DNA of 64,000 nt from Chryseobacterium joostei. Its GTDB lineage: Bacteria > Bacteroidota > Bacteroidia > Flavobacteriales > Weeksellaceae. The translations under genes and the position numbers were made by a program. Every line of letters begins with the position of its first letter. The stretch's first letter is position 1. Under the pieces are notes generated by a model, which was not told where the DNA came from, did not search any database, and saw nothing but the letters and a program-made list of their open reading frames with translations. The stretch is from positions 3,968,001-4,032,000 of the forward strand of contig NZ_CP033926.1 of assembly GCF_003815775.1 (NCBI RefSeq), read 5' to 3'. This document shows positions 48,087-56,776 of the stretch, one piece after another.

Positions 48087-49204
48087 ATCAATGAATAGGT
48101 TCTTCTTCTTTTATGATTTACAGGATTGTAATCCTGCCATAGAACCTGTACACTTTTGTTTTCTTCCAGTTCAGGATTGGTTTCTGCGAAATTAATTCCC
48201 ATGCTTGTAAATCGTACAAAAATTTCCTTAAAGATAATAGCTGTTACGCCACGTCTCTGATATTCGGGATGAATACCTATAAGGTAAAAGTTCGCACGAT
48301 CATTTTTCTTGCTTGCCTGTAGAAAATGCCACCATCCGAAAGGGAATAATTTTCCTTTTGACTTTTGTAAAGCCTTAGAGTAAGAGGGCATGGTAATAGC
48401 AAAAGAAACCAGTTGCTGGTTTTCATCCACTACACATATTACATAATTTTTGTCAATAAGAGGGAAGTATTTCTCTTTGTAGGTTTTGATCTGTTCGTCC
48501 GAAATTGGAGTATAGGTAGAAAGATGTTTGTAAGTTTCATCCAATAACTTGAACATGGGTTCTACATAAGGGAGGATTTCTTCCTTTGATTTGAATTTTA
48601 GAACGCTTAGTTTATATTTTTGAGCAATCAGCCCACTGAATTTTTCTACTTTTTCAGGAAGTACTTTTGGGAAATTCATTTCATACTCTACCCATTCTTT
48701 TTCTTTTACTAATCCTAGGTTTTCAAGATGTTCAGGGTAATAGGAGTGATTGTAAATTCCAATCATTGTTGCCAGTTTATCAAATCCCATTGTCAGCATA
48801 CCTGCCTTGTCAAGATTGGTGAACCCCATTGGGCCCTCAATTTTGTCAATTTTATGTTCTTTGGCGTAATCAATTGCTGTTTGAATTAAAGCCTTTGAAA
48901 CCTCAGTATCATCAATGAAATCTATCCAGCCAAATCGCACCTTTTTAATGCCTAATTCTTTTTCTTCCTTATGATTAATAATTACAGCAATTCTTCCAAC
49001 TACCTTATTGTCTTTTATGGCCAGAAATTGTTTGGATTCGGAATAATCTAACGCCGGATTTTCTTTTGCATCCCAAATTTTCATTTCATCTTTAATAAAG
49101 GATGGAACGTAGTACGGATTATTTTTATATAAATCCATCGGAAATCTTACGAATTGCTTGAGCTGACCAGCTGTTTTTACTTCAATAATTGAAATTGTAG
49201 ACAT
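48068..49204 (-). CDS. GNAT family acyltransferase-like protein
   Basis: The 378-residue protein has two acetyltransferase-like halves. The N-terminal half (NPYYVPSFIKDEMKIWDAKENPAL, QFLAIKDNKVVGRIAVIIN) matches the YghO-like family, and the C-terminal half has the acetyl-CoA loop IGIHPEYQRRGVTAIIFKEIF. GWIDFIDDTEVSKAL and KIEGPMGFTNLDKAGML are also conserved in the family. Acceptor substrate is unknown. It stands alone on the minus strand, with a -7 box upstream, and is divergent from a protease gene. Confidence 0.87.
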   Translation of the reverse strand: MSTISIIEVKTAGQLKQFVRFPMDLYKNNPYYVPSFIKDEMKIWDAKENPALDYSESKQFLAIKDNKVVGRIAVIINHKEEKELGIKKVRFGWIDFIDDTEVSKALIQTAIDYAKEHKIDKIEGPMGFTNLDKAGMLTMGFDKLATMIGIYNHSYYPEHLENLGLVKEKEWVEYEMNFPKVLPEKVEKFSGLIAQKYKLSVLKFKSKEEILPYVEPMFKLLDETYKHLSTYTPISDEQIKTYKEKYFPLIDKNYVICVVDENQQLVSFAITMPSYSKALQKSKGKLFPFGWWHFLQASKKNDRANFYLIGIHPEYQRRGVTAIIFKEIFVRFTSMGINFAETNPELEENKSVQVLWQDYNPVNHKRRRTYSLMINDEQ

Positions 49205-49226
49205 GTTTTTTGAGGTAATTTAAGGA

Positions 49227-49234
49227 CAAATATA
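49227..49234 (-). promoter_or_regulatory. Putative -7 box for the GNAT gene
   Basis: TATATTTG on the minus strand, 23 bp before the ATG at 49204. Confidence 0.5.
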
Positions 49235-49308
49235 AATAATAATATCGGATACTTTGGCACAGTTTTTATATCATTATGGTTAAAAATTGAACACAAAATC
49301 TATATAAA

Positions 49309-50019
49309 ATGGCGGGTTATTATATCATTATTGTTATTTCAATGCTGGTGAGCTGGTGGGTTTCATCAAGGTTGAAATCAAAATTTGAATATTATTCCAA
49401 TGTACATCTGCGAAACGGCCTTTCGGGGAAAGAAGTAGCAGAAAAAATGTTGAGAGATAACGGGATTAATGATGTTCAGGTAATATCAGTTCCCGGACAG
49501 TTAACGGATCACTATAATCCAGGAGATAAAACAGTAAACCTTTCCGAAGGAGTATATATGCAGAGAAATGCAGCTGCAGCAGCTGTAGCTGCTCACGAAT
49601 GCGGACATGCCGTACAACATGCAAGAGGATATTCAATGTTGAACCTACGTTCTAAATTGGTTCCTATTGTGAACATAAGTTCCAATCTGATGCAGTTTGT
49701 CTTAATTGCAGGTATCGCAGTAATGGCAGCTTCAAGAACAATTGAAAATCCAAATGGTAATACAACTGTTTTAGCGATTGGGGTAGCAATGTTTGCAGTA
49801 ACAACTCTTTTTGCATTTGTAACGTTACCGGTAGAATACGATGCAAGTAACCGAGCGATGAAATGGCTTAAGGATACAGGAACTGTAACTGCTGAAGAAT
49901 TTGTAGGGGTTCAGGATAGTTTAAAATGGGCAGCTAGAACTTATGTGGTAGCAGCCTTAGGATCTTTGGCTCAACTTCTTTACTGGGGATCTTTACTTCT
50001 CGGAGGAAGAAGAGACTAA
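49309..50019 (+). CDS. YugP-type zinc metallopeptidase
   Basis: The 236-residue membrane protein has an N-terminal hydrophobic helix, the zinc motif VAAHECGHAVQHARGY (HExxH with the glutamate as catalytic base), and two or three further membrane helices (LMQFVLIAGIAVMAAS, VLAIGVAMFAVTTLFAFVTLPVEYDASNRAM). The DASNRA segment gives the likely third ligand. It matches the YugP family of neutral zinc proteases of unknown substrate. It is a single-gene unit with a terminator. Confidence 0.92.
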   Translation: MAGYYIIIVISMLVSWWVSSRLKSKFEYYSNVHLRNGLSGKEVAEKMLRDNGINDVQVISVPGQLTDHYNPGDKTVNLSEGVYMQRNAAAAAVAAHECGHAVQHARGYSMLNLRSKLVPIVNISSNLMQFVLIAGIAVMAASRTIENPNGNTTVLAIGVAMFAVTTLFAFVTLPVEYDASNRAMKWLKDTGTVTAEEFVGVQDSLKWAARTYVVAALGSLAQLLYWGSLLLGGRRD

Positions 50020-50045
50020 TCTTTAAGATTAAATGAAATATATAG

Positions 50046-50077
50046 CATCTCAGATTGTTTTCTGGGATGTTTTTTTG
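50046..50077 (+). terminator. Rho-independent terminator
   Basis: A 9-bp stem (50046-50054 with 50061-50069, one wobble pair) with a 6-nt loop runs into TTTTTTTTG, 27 bp after the protease stop codon. Confidence 0.85.
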
Positions 50078-50175
50078 TTTAATAATGTGAATGAAATGTT
50101 CCATTAGAAGAATATTAAATATAAAATTCAGCTATGGATAAGTTTTAAGCTTTCCTTATAATTATGGAGAGGTCA

Positions 50176-50778
50176 TTAATCATTAAATTCAAATGATACG
50201 TGTTGCATTTCGGATAATTTTTCTGAAATGCCTTCTCTTTGTGCGAGTTTTAATGAAGCTGTAAGGATACAGTTCTCATTGGCATCAAAATTAAGAACCT
50301 TAGCATCAAATTTTGAAAGGAGCGTGAAGATTGTATTCTGCTGATTAAAATTGAACTGTATTTCAATTTCTGTTTCCAGTTCTCTTGTGATAATGCTGGC
50401 TTCTTCAAGGGTTATCTTTGCTGATTCTTTGTAGGTTTTTACCAACCCGGAAACACCCAGCTTGGTTCCGCCATAGTAACGCACTACTATAACCAGTACG
50501 TTGGTAACTTCATTGGCCAGTAGCTGGTTGTAGATGGGAAGTCCTGCACTTCCTGAAGGTTCTCCGTCGTCATTCGCTCTGTAGTTTTCTCCACTTAAAC
50601 CCATTCTGAAAGCATAACAATGATGGGTTGCCTTTGGATGTTCTCCTCTAACCTTTTCTAAAGCAGCTTTTAACTCTTTTTCATTGTTAACAGGGTAGGC
50701 AAATCCGATAAATTTGCTTCCTTTTTCTTTTAACAACGTATTTTCTATGGGGTTTTCTATGGTTTTGTATTCAAACAT
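50176..50778 (-). CDS. YigZ/IMPACT family protein
   Basis: The 200-residue protein matches the YigZ family, whose N-terminal domain is shared with eukaryotic IMPACT. Typical parts are KGSKFIGFAYPVNNEKE, HHCYAFRMG, RANDDGEPSGSAGLPIYNQLL and VIVVRYYGGTKLGVSGLVKTY. The C-terminal part is the small DUF1949-like ferredoxin-fold domain. Homologues bind nucleic acid; a role in translation or regulation is suggested only by the eukaryotic relative. It is downstream of the bacteriocin-like gene but separated by a terminator. Confidence 0.94.
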   Translation of the reverse strand: MFEYKTIENPIENTLLKEKGSKFIGFAYPVNNEKELKAALEKVRGEHPKATHHCYAFRMGLSGENYRANDDGEPSGSAGLPIYNQLLANEVTNVLVIVVRYYGGTKLGVSGLVKTYKESAKITLEEASIITRELETEIEIQFNFNQQNTIFTLLSKFDAKVLNFDANENCILTASLKLAQREGISEKLSEMQHVSFEFND

Positions 50779-50858
50779 TTACTCTCAGCAGTTAGTTTTG
50801 CAAATTTAAAACTTTAGCATTCACTATCCATGTGTATTCGTGAAAAAGTACTTTAATA

Positions 50859-50885
50859 AAAAAAGAGCGGAAACGCTCTTTTGAT
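50859..50885 (-). terminator. Terminator of the bacteriocin-like gene
   Basis: A perfect 9-bp stem (50861-50869 with 50874-50882) with a GAAA loop; on the minus strand it continues into a T run of seven. It lies 22 bp beyond the stop codon of the small gene and before the YigZ gene. Confidence 0.85.
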
Positions 50886-50904
50886 TTGTATATATTAAAA
50901 TAGT

Positions 50905-51069
50905 CTAGCAAGGAAAACTTCCATCTACCCAAGGTGGTGGGCAGCTCATGCTGGATGGAGTAGGGCAGCAATGTTGCCATGCAGGTGGATAATATGAACA
51001 ACATTTAGGGGCTATACCTCCTTGTACTTTTTTTAAACCTTGTCTTGAAACTTTCTTTATGTTTTTCAT
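50905..51069 (-). CDS. Bacteriocin-like double-glycine leader peptide, six cysteines
   Basis: This 54-codon gene starts with a leader MKNIKKVSRQGLKKVQGG, matching the ComC/double-glycine leaders of Chryseobacterium bacteriocin-like peptides (conserved MKN.KK.SR..LK...GG). The core after Gly17-Gly18 is 36 residues, rich in Pro and Trp, with cysteines at 23, 24, 34, 35, 43 and 54. The CC pairs and final Cys suggest three disulfides. A terminator follows directly. It sits 62 bp downstream of ribD. No peptidase-containing ABC transporter is in the window, so export and activity are unproven. Confidence 0.82.
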   Translation of the reverse strand: MKNIKKVSRQGLKKVQGGIAPKCCSYYPPAWQHCCPTPSSMSCPPPWVDGSFPC

Positions 51070-51131
51070 GGTAATATTTTTTGGTATAACTAATATAAAG
51101 AAATTATTTCATGTTCGGGTGATAAAATGCT

Positions 51132-52157
51132 TTATTTTGATTTAAAAAAAGAAATGGTATTATCCCTGTAGTTTTCTGTTTTGCAGGCTGTATGGTTAAA
51201 TTTGGGGGCTTTTGTGCCATTTTCTAGTTTGAGATTTTCATTTTTAATGATAATGGCTTCATCCCAAAGATCAGCATCAATAAATTGTTGTAATGTAAAA
51301 CGGCCGCCTTCAATAATAACGGATTGTATTTGTTCTCTGTATAAAGCTTCCATTAAACTTGTAAGAAAATTTTCTTTTCCTATTTTAATGAATTGGATAT
51401 TGTTTTCAGTTTCTTCTTTGATGGTATTTAAAACCAGTGTTTTTGCTTCATTATTGTAAATCTTAAAGTGCTGAGGAACTTTTAAGTCGAAATCAATTAA
51501 GATTCTGGTTGGGTTTGTTCCCTCAACATTTCTTACAGTTAAGCTTGGATTATCATGTAATGCAGTTTGTGTTCCTACTAAAATGGCATGCTCATCAGCT
51601 CTTAATTGGTGAACAAACTGATTGACCAAAGCGTTTGATATGGAAGTAGGCTTAAAATCTTTGTCTAAAAACCCGTCACCCGACTCTGCCCATTTTAAAA
51701 TAATATAAGGTCTTTTCTTTTCATGATAAGTGAAGAATCTTTTATTTAACTCAATGCATTCTTGTTCAAGGATTCCTGAAACAGCTTCAATCCCTGCATC
51801 CTGAATGATTTTTTTTCCTTTTCCGTTAACCTTGTCATGGGAGTCCATAGCTCCAATGACTACTTTTTTAAAGCCAAGTTCTTTAATCTTTAAAGCACAA
51901 GGTGGCGTTTTTCCGTAGTGAGCACAGGGTTCCAATGAAACATAGATGGTTGACTCAGGAATCAGGCTCTTATTTTCAACAGAGTTGATAGCATTGATTT
52001 CAGCGTGTGGTTCTCCTGCTTTATGATGATATCCTTCGCCAATAATTTCTCCATTGTGTACAATTACACTTCCTACAAGTGGGTTAGGGTAGGTTTTGCC
52101 TAGAGCTTTTTGGGCCAGCTCAATGCATCTTTTAATATATAATTCGTCGTTGTTCAT
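51132..52157 (-). CDS. ribD: Bifunctional riboflavin biosynthesis protein RibD
   Basis: RibD deaminates and then reduces the pyrimidine intermediate of riboflavin synthesis. From the ATG at 52157 (341 residues) the deaminase domain carries the zinc motifs GEPHAEINAIN and PCAHYGKTPPCALKI, and the reductase domain starts near KKRPYIILKWAESGDG with VGTQTALHDNPSLTVR and VIIEGGRFTLQQFIDADLWDE. The frame extends to 52184 but the ATG at 52157 fits the family. It follows a DUF349 gene, separated by a likely terminator. Confidence 0.96.
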   Translation of the reverse strand: MNNDELYIKRCIELAQKALGKTYPNPLVGSVIVHNGEIIGEGYHHKAGEPHAEINAINSVENKSLIPESTIYVSLEPCAHYGKTPPCALKIKELGFKKVVIGAMDSHDKVNGKGKKIIQDAGIEAVSGILEQECIELNKRFFTYHEKKRPYIILKWAESGDGFLDKDFKPTSISNALVNQFVHQLRADEHAILVGTQTALHDNPSLTVRNVEGTNPTRILIDFDLKVPQHFKIYNNEAKTLVLNTIKEETENNIQFIKIGKENFLTSLMEALYREQIQSVIIEGGRFTLQQFIDADLWDEAIIIKNENLKLENGTKAPKFNHTACKTENYRDNTISFFKSK

Positions 52158-52164
52158 GTTTGTA

Positions 52165-52200
52165 AAAAGAAAAAGCGAAGACAAATTGCTTTGCTCCGCC
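52165..52200 (-). terminator. Possible terminator after the DUF349 gene
   Basis: On the minus strand a GC-rich imperfect stem (GCGGAG with CTTCGC, and AAA with TTT inside) is followed by TTTTTCTTTTT, ending at the ribD start. The stem has a mismatch and wobble pair. Confidence 0.5.
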
Positions 52201-52220
52201 TTTATTTATTGTATTAAGGT

Positions 52221-54023
52221 TTATTCTCCGGCAATGATGCTGTGGAGATTCTGCTTTAATGTTTCCAGATGAGCTTTCTTTTCATCAATGGTGTTGTAAG
52301 TATCTCTTAAAAGAGGATTTTCCCTTGATGGTTTGTTGAAGAAAGATAGGTTGTTTTCCAGTTTTACAATTTCTCCTTCAAGATCAGATATTTGGTTTTT
52401 GATCTTTCTAGCCTTGTCAGTAAGTTGGTTTTCAGATAAACCTTCTTCTTTCAGTTCAAGTTCATTGATCTTATTGATCTTTAATTTTTCTCTTAAAGTC
52501 TTGTTGAACTCTGTATTAATTGAAATTTTATCTCTAGGAACTTTCCCGATATTATTCCAGGATGTCTTAATTTGTTCAATTTTTTCAATACTTCCTTCTT
52601 CGTTGGAGACTGTTTTTAATTCTTCAAGAAGAGCTTTTTTATTTTTATAGTTCTCTTTCCAGTTATCTGTGGAAGTGTTGCTCTTTTCTCTGTAATTATT
52701 GAAGAAGGCGTTACATGCATCACGGAATTCATCCCAGATTTTATTAGTCATGCTCTTTGGAACATGGCCAACCTTTTTCCAGTCTTCCTGAAGTTTTTTG
52801 AATAATGGAACAGAGATATCCCACTCTTCATTGCTCTGGTTGTCCTGAGCAGTTTGTATTAATTTAAGCTTTTCTTCCAGGTTAGCTTGCTGAGAACCTT
52901 TTAAAGACTTGTAATAGTTGTTTTTTGTGGTATTGAAGCCTCTAAGTGTTGTTTTGAAATCATTCCAGTTTTGGTTGGAAAGTTTTCTTGGAACACTTCC
53001 TGTTTTCAAAAACTCAGAACGTAAATCCTCCACTTTTTTAATGGCGTTTTGCCAGTAGTTGTGGTTAGGTGTTTCTGCAGGTTCAGAAAGTTTCTTGATT
53101 TCAGCAATAATTTCGTTCTTTTTCTCAAGATTTGCACCTTGCTCTTTTTCTATGGATGCTGAAAGTTCAGATTTTCTTTCATGAATTTTATTGGAAATTT
53201 CCTTGAATTCTTCCCAAGTTTTTTCACGGAATTCTTCTGCTACAGGTTCAGCTTCTTCTTTCCAAAGCTTATGAAGATATTGAAGTTCATTTAAAGCTTT
53301 CTGAATGACAGGTTCATTTTCCAGTTCCTGAGCACGGGCAATGATGTGCTGTCTTTTTTCAAGATTATGGCTGTATTCCTGTTCTAAGAATTCTTTATTA
53401 AGATCCAGCATCTGATAAAATTGATTCAGGTGGTGGAAATAGTTATTGTTAAGGATTTTAAACTCAGATTTAGCAACCTGTCCGGCTTTTGACCACTCTT
53501 CTTTGATCTCACGAATGGATTTAAAAAGATTAGTTCCCGGTTCAGAGTTGGTATAAAGGTTTTTTAATCTTTCAATAATGCTTTGACGGTGTTCAAGATT
53601 TTTTTTCTGCTCTTCTTCCTGTCCTTTCTGGAAGTTGTCATGCTTTTCTCTAAAAATATTGACCAAAGCAGAAAATTTAGTCTGTGACGGGTGCTCATAA
53701 CTAAAGTTTTCAGGAGCATTTCCTGCATCTACATACTCATGCTTTTTATCTTCCACTTCATCATGGATGTAATGACTTGCTTTTTCTTTTAACTGATTGA
53801 ATCTTTTGAAATTTTCACCAGCATTTTGAGTGTTGATGATTGTTTCCATTTCCTTTAAGGCATCAGTCAGGGAGATTTCAACTTCTTCATGTTCTTCCAG
53901 GTGTTCTGCATCATCTTCATGGGTGGGTGCATCATGAGAAACGGTGTTCTCTAATGTCTCCTGAGATACGTCATTAGGATTTTTCTTTTCTTCGTTTTCA
54001 GAAAGATTGTTTTCTGTAGTCAT
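52221..54023 (-). CDS. DUF349-repeat protein
   Basis: The 600-residue cytoplasmic protein is mostly alpha-helical and coiled coil, with an acidic N-terminus (about 60 residues rich in Glu and Asp). It contains several DUF349 repeats, such as SNQNWNDFKTTLRGFNTTKNNYY and VPKSMTNKIWDEFRDACNAFFNNYR, each with the WxxF and FF pattern. The C-terminal helices hold another. Such proteins are common in Bacteroidota and their function is unknown. No membrane segment or enzyme motif is seen. Confidence 0.9.
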   Translation of the reverse strand: MTTENNLSENEEKKNPNDVSQETLENTVSHDAPTHEDDAEHLEEHEEVEISLTDALKEMETIINTQNAGENFKRFNQLKEKASHYIHDEVEDKKHEYVDAGNAPENFSYEHPSQTKFSALVNIFREKHDNFQKGQEEEQKKNLEHRQSIIERLKNLYTNSEPGTNLFKSIREIKEEWSKAGQVAKSEFKILNNNYFHHLNQFYQMLDLNKEFLEQEYSHNLEKRQHIIARAQELENEPVIQKALNELQYLHKLWKEEAEPVAEEFREKTWEEFKEISNKIHERKSELSASIEKEQGANLEKKNEIIAEIKKLSEPAETPNHNYWQNAIKKVEDLRSEFLKTGSVPRKLSNQNWNDFKTTLRGFNTTKNNYYKSLKGSQQANLEEKLKLIQTAQDNQSNEEWDISVPLFKKLQEDWKKVGHVPKSMTNKIWDEFRDACNAFFNNYREKSNTSTDNWKENYKNKKALLEELKTVSNEEGSIEKIEQIKTSWNNIGKVPRDKISINTEFNKTLREKLKINKINELELKEEGLSENQLTDKARKIKNQISDLEGEIVKLENNLSFFNKPSRENPLLRDTYNTIDEKKAHLETLKQNLHSIIAGE

Positions 54024-54097
54024 AGCAAATCTTTTATGTGAGTGGCGTTAATATCCTTTGAATATAACTGTAAGGCCAATTAAAGTACTAATTTATG

Positions 54098-54835
54098 TTA
54101 TTTTTTTTGAAAATTCCAAATTTCCCAAGCTTTTTCTGCTTGCTGCTCAAGCATATAATAACCGTTTACTGTTTTTGCTCCTTTTTCAGAGGCATTAATG
54201 ATAAATTGGGTGTAGTTTGGATTGTATATTAAATCGATAACCAAATGCTCGGAAGAAAGCGCGTCAAAAGGGAATTTCAGACAATCTTTAACATTTGGAA
54301 ATGTCCCTACTGGCGTACATTGAACAATAATTTTATGCTCCTGAACGGTTTCCGTATCAAGGTTTTCAAAATTTGTTTCAGAGTTTCTTGTAATCGTTTT
54401 GGATGGGATATTGTGTTTATCCAGTACATATTTTACTGCCTTTGCAGCTCCTCCGTTACCTAGAATCAAAGCTTTGTCCTGTGCATTTTTTTTGTGCAGA
54501 AAAAGTGTTTTTTCGAAGCCGAAAGCGTCCGTATTGTATCCTGTTTTTTTACCATTTTGAATTAAAACGCAGTTTACAGCTCCTATTTTTTCAGCTTCAT
54601 CACTCAATTCATCAAGGTAGCTGATGATTTGTTCTTTGTAAGGGATCGTAACATTGAATCCTAAAAGTTCCGGTGAAGAAAAAAGGTTTTCCACTTCATT
54701 AATTTCATTCAGGTCAAAAATATCATAGGAAAAGTCTTTAAGCATAAGCTTTTGAAACTTATTTTCGAAGAATTTTTTAGAAAAGGAATAGGAAATATTA
54801 CGTCCTATTAATCCTAATTTTTTATTGGAATCCAT
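54098..54835 (-). CDS. aroE: Shikimate dehydrogenase
   Basis: AroE reduces 3-dehydroshikimate with NADPH in aromatic amino-acid synthesis. The 245-residue protein has the substrate-binding SYSFSKKFFENKF and GFNVTIPYKEQI (with the catalytic Lys), the loop GAVNCVLI and GYNTDAFGFEKTL, and the NADPH-binding ALILGNGGAAKAVKYVL. LVIDLIYNPNYTQF is the C-terminal substrate part. It is slightly shorter than the E. coli enzyme (272). Confidence 0.96.
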   Translation of the reverse strand: MDSNKKLGLIGRNISYSFSKKFFENKFQKLMLKDFSYDIFDLNEINEVENLFSSPELLGFNVTIPYKEQIISYLDELSDEAEKIGAVNCVLIQNGKKTGYNTDAFGFEKTLFLHKKNAQDKALILGNGGAAKAVKYVLDKHNIPSKTITRNSETNFENLDTETVQEHKIIVQCTPVGTFPNVKDCLKFPFDALSSEHLVIDLIYNPNYTQFIINASEKGAKTVNGYYMLEQQAEKAWEIWNFQKK

Positions 54836-54843
54836 ATGATCAA

Positions 54844-54877
54844 AATTAAAAAAAAAGACCGGATAAATCCGGCCTTT
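54844..54877 (-). terminator. Terminator of the endonuclease gene
   Basis: An 11-bp stem (54854-54864 with 54867-54877, one wobble pair) with a short loop; on the minus strand it runs into nine Ts. It ends the secreted-endonuclease transcript before aroE. Confidence 0.88.
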
Positions 54878-54899
54878 AGTTTGAAATATTTTGTAATAA

Positions 54900-56696
54900 T
54901 TATTCTACGATGAATTTGGTAGAGAAATTATCTGTTTTTAGGATGTATGTTCCTTTTACCAAACCTTTTAGATTAATCTTGTTTGAGTTTTTGAAAGGAT
55001 TTGCAATCACTTCAATCACTTTTCCTGAAAGGTCATAGATTTCTGCTTTTACAATTTTGCTAAGATTCTCTCCTTTTACGAATAGTTCGTTGTTTTTTAC
55101 CGGGTTAGGGTAGATGGTGAAGTCTGACTTGTTTTTTGCTGTTTCATTGGTTCCTAATGATCCATTGTAACATGTCCAGGTTAAGTCATCCAGAGCAGGT
55201 CTGTCTTCTGTAGATGAATTGGTAAGCTTAATAGTAATGTTTCCACTTACATTAATGTTGTTAATTGTAGTAGTTTTTACTGTTGCGCTATAAGGAATAG
55301 TTCCTACATTCACATCATTAATAAAAACATTTATATTTCCAGCATTTCCATTGAATTTTAATTGAGTAGTTAAGGTAAGGCTTTGGATTCCTCCTGAAAT
55401 TACTGAACTTGTTAAAGTACCATTTCTAATTGTAATTGCTTTGCCGTTGATGGTTTGATCAATTCTTGCATCTGTTGCAGTCCAAGTTATATTATTGTTG
55501 GTCCATACTCTTGTATTATAAGCAGGGTTGGTAGATGTAGGAATATTAGCGAAGTCTTCTGTTCCACAGTTTCCTCCTCCTGTAGCCGGCCCATCAAGAG
55601 TTATTCCTATTGCTGAATTACTTTGTGGTGAATTATTTGCAAAAGCATCTCTGGCAATTACGTAGAATGTATATGATGTAAGTGGAGATAACCCTGTCAC
55701 GGTAGCAGTTGTAGATGTACCTGATACTGTAGTTTTCAATGTTCCATTTACATAGATATCATAAGCTGTTACACCAATGTTATCTGTTGCCGCAGTCCAG
55801 CTTAATGAGATAGAGTTTGAAGTAGGTGTATTGGTAGCTAAATTGGTAGGAGCTGTAGGAGCTTGGTTGTCAACTACAGGAGTTCCCCAAATCAACTCAG
55901 CATAGGCCGAGTTATCTATAAAAGGATTTCTGTTCCCTTGAAATGTATATGCTGCATTATTTCTAGCTGTTTCAGCATCGGATACAGGATCCATGGCATT
56001 CCAGGCTAAAAGCTGCTGAAGTTCCCAATCCTGAAGACCCGGGAAAGCTGATCCTCCAAGCATATCTCCGGAAGAGAAGCCTGCAAGTTGTGTTTCATAT
56101 CTTGTTACAAAATAAAAAATCATTCTTGCAACATCTCCTTTGAATGCATCAATAGGTTCAAATACAATTCCTGAATATCCTGGAGAAACTGAATTTCCTA
56201 ATTTAGAACCATTCTGTGAAGTGTAAGAAGGTGTATTTCCTACTTTTCCGAAAGGGTAGTTAGATCTCATACCATTTACTTTACCATCTGTAGCGCGGAT
56301 AAAGTGGATATCAGACTTCATAGGAAATGCTTCATTGAATAAACTTTGGGGAACAATGTGCTCTCTGTTATAGCATTGTCCTTCAGTACTATATTGTCCA
56401 CATTGGGTGGTTCCTACATTGAAATTATAAGGATCAGGTCCATTAGGATTTTCAGAGTAGATGTCTAATATGGTTCCATCATTTTCATACGTTGTATCAC
56501 GATCAGTTGTGAAATAGGCGGTCCATAGGCCAGAATAGCCTTTATCTTGGTGTCCTTCTTTAATGATTGTTCTTAGGGCTGTTTTAAGAGGAGCTCCTGT
56601 TAAACCCACTGCAGGGGCATAATAACCGGGAGGAGCTTGTGCAATTGCGTTGATAAATGCAAAGCTTAATAAGAAAAAAGATAAAATTCGTTTCAT
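54900..56696 (-). CDS. Secreted endonuclease I with fibronectin domain and type IX sorting signal
   Basis: The 598-residue protein has a signal peptide (MKRILSFFLLSFAFINAIAQ) and an EndA/NucM-type nuclease domain with the His-Me finger motif NREHIVPQS (His113) and Cys pair CGQYSTEGQC. A fibronectin type III domain follows (PTAPTNLATNTPTSNSISLSW). A beta-sandwich of about 130 residues precedes the C-terminal type IX sorting domain (FTIYPNPVKNNELFV to GTYILKTDNFSTKFIVE). It should be exported across the outer membrane by type IX secretion and digest extracellular DNA or RNA. Confidence 0.93.
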   Translation of the reverse strand: MKRILSFFLLSFAFINAIAQAPPGYYAPAVGLTGAPLKTALRTIIKEGHQDKGYSGLWTAYFTTDRDTTYENDGTILDIYSENPNGPDPYNFNVGTTQCGQYSTEGQCYNREHIVPQSLFNEAFPMKSDIHFIRATDGKVNGMRSNYPFGKVGNTPSYTSQNGSKLGNSVSPGYSGIVFEPIDAFKGDVARMIFYFVTRYETQLAGFSSGDMLGGSAFPGLQDWELQQLLAWNAMDPVSDAETARNNAAYTFQGNRNPFIDNSAYAELIWGTPVVDNQAPTAPTNLATNTPTSNSISLSWTAATDNIGVTAYDIYVNGTLKTTVSGTSTTATVTGLSPLTSYTFYVIARDAFANNSPQSNSAIGITLDGPATGGGNCGTEDFANIPTSTNPAYNTRVWTNNNITWTATDARIDQTINGKAITIRNGTLTSSVISGGIQSLTLTTQLKFNGNAGNINVFINDVNVGTIPYSATVKTTTINNINVSGNITIKLTNSSTEDRPALDDLTWTCYNGSLGTNETAKNKSDFTIYPNPVKNNELFVKGENLSKIVKAEIYDLSGKVIEVIANPFKNSNKINLKGLVKGTYILKTDNFSTKFIVE

Positions 56697-56776
56697 TTCT
56701 TTAAAATTGGGCCGTAAAGGTACAAAAAAACGAAACCGTAATGGATTAATTTAACGAAATACGTAAGTATTGTATA

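Noticed and set aside
50792..51004. 70-codon minus-strand frame overlapping the bacteriocin-like gene
   Set aside because: It runs through the terminator hairpin and has no family features; the shorter 54-codon frame with a leader and terminator explains the region.
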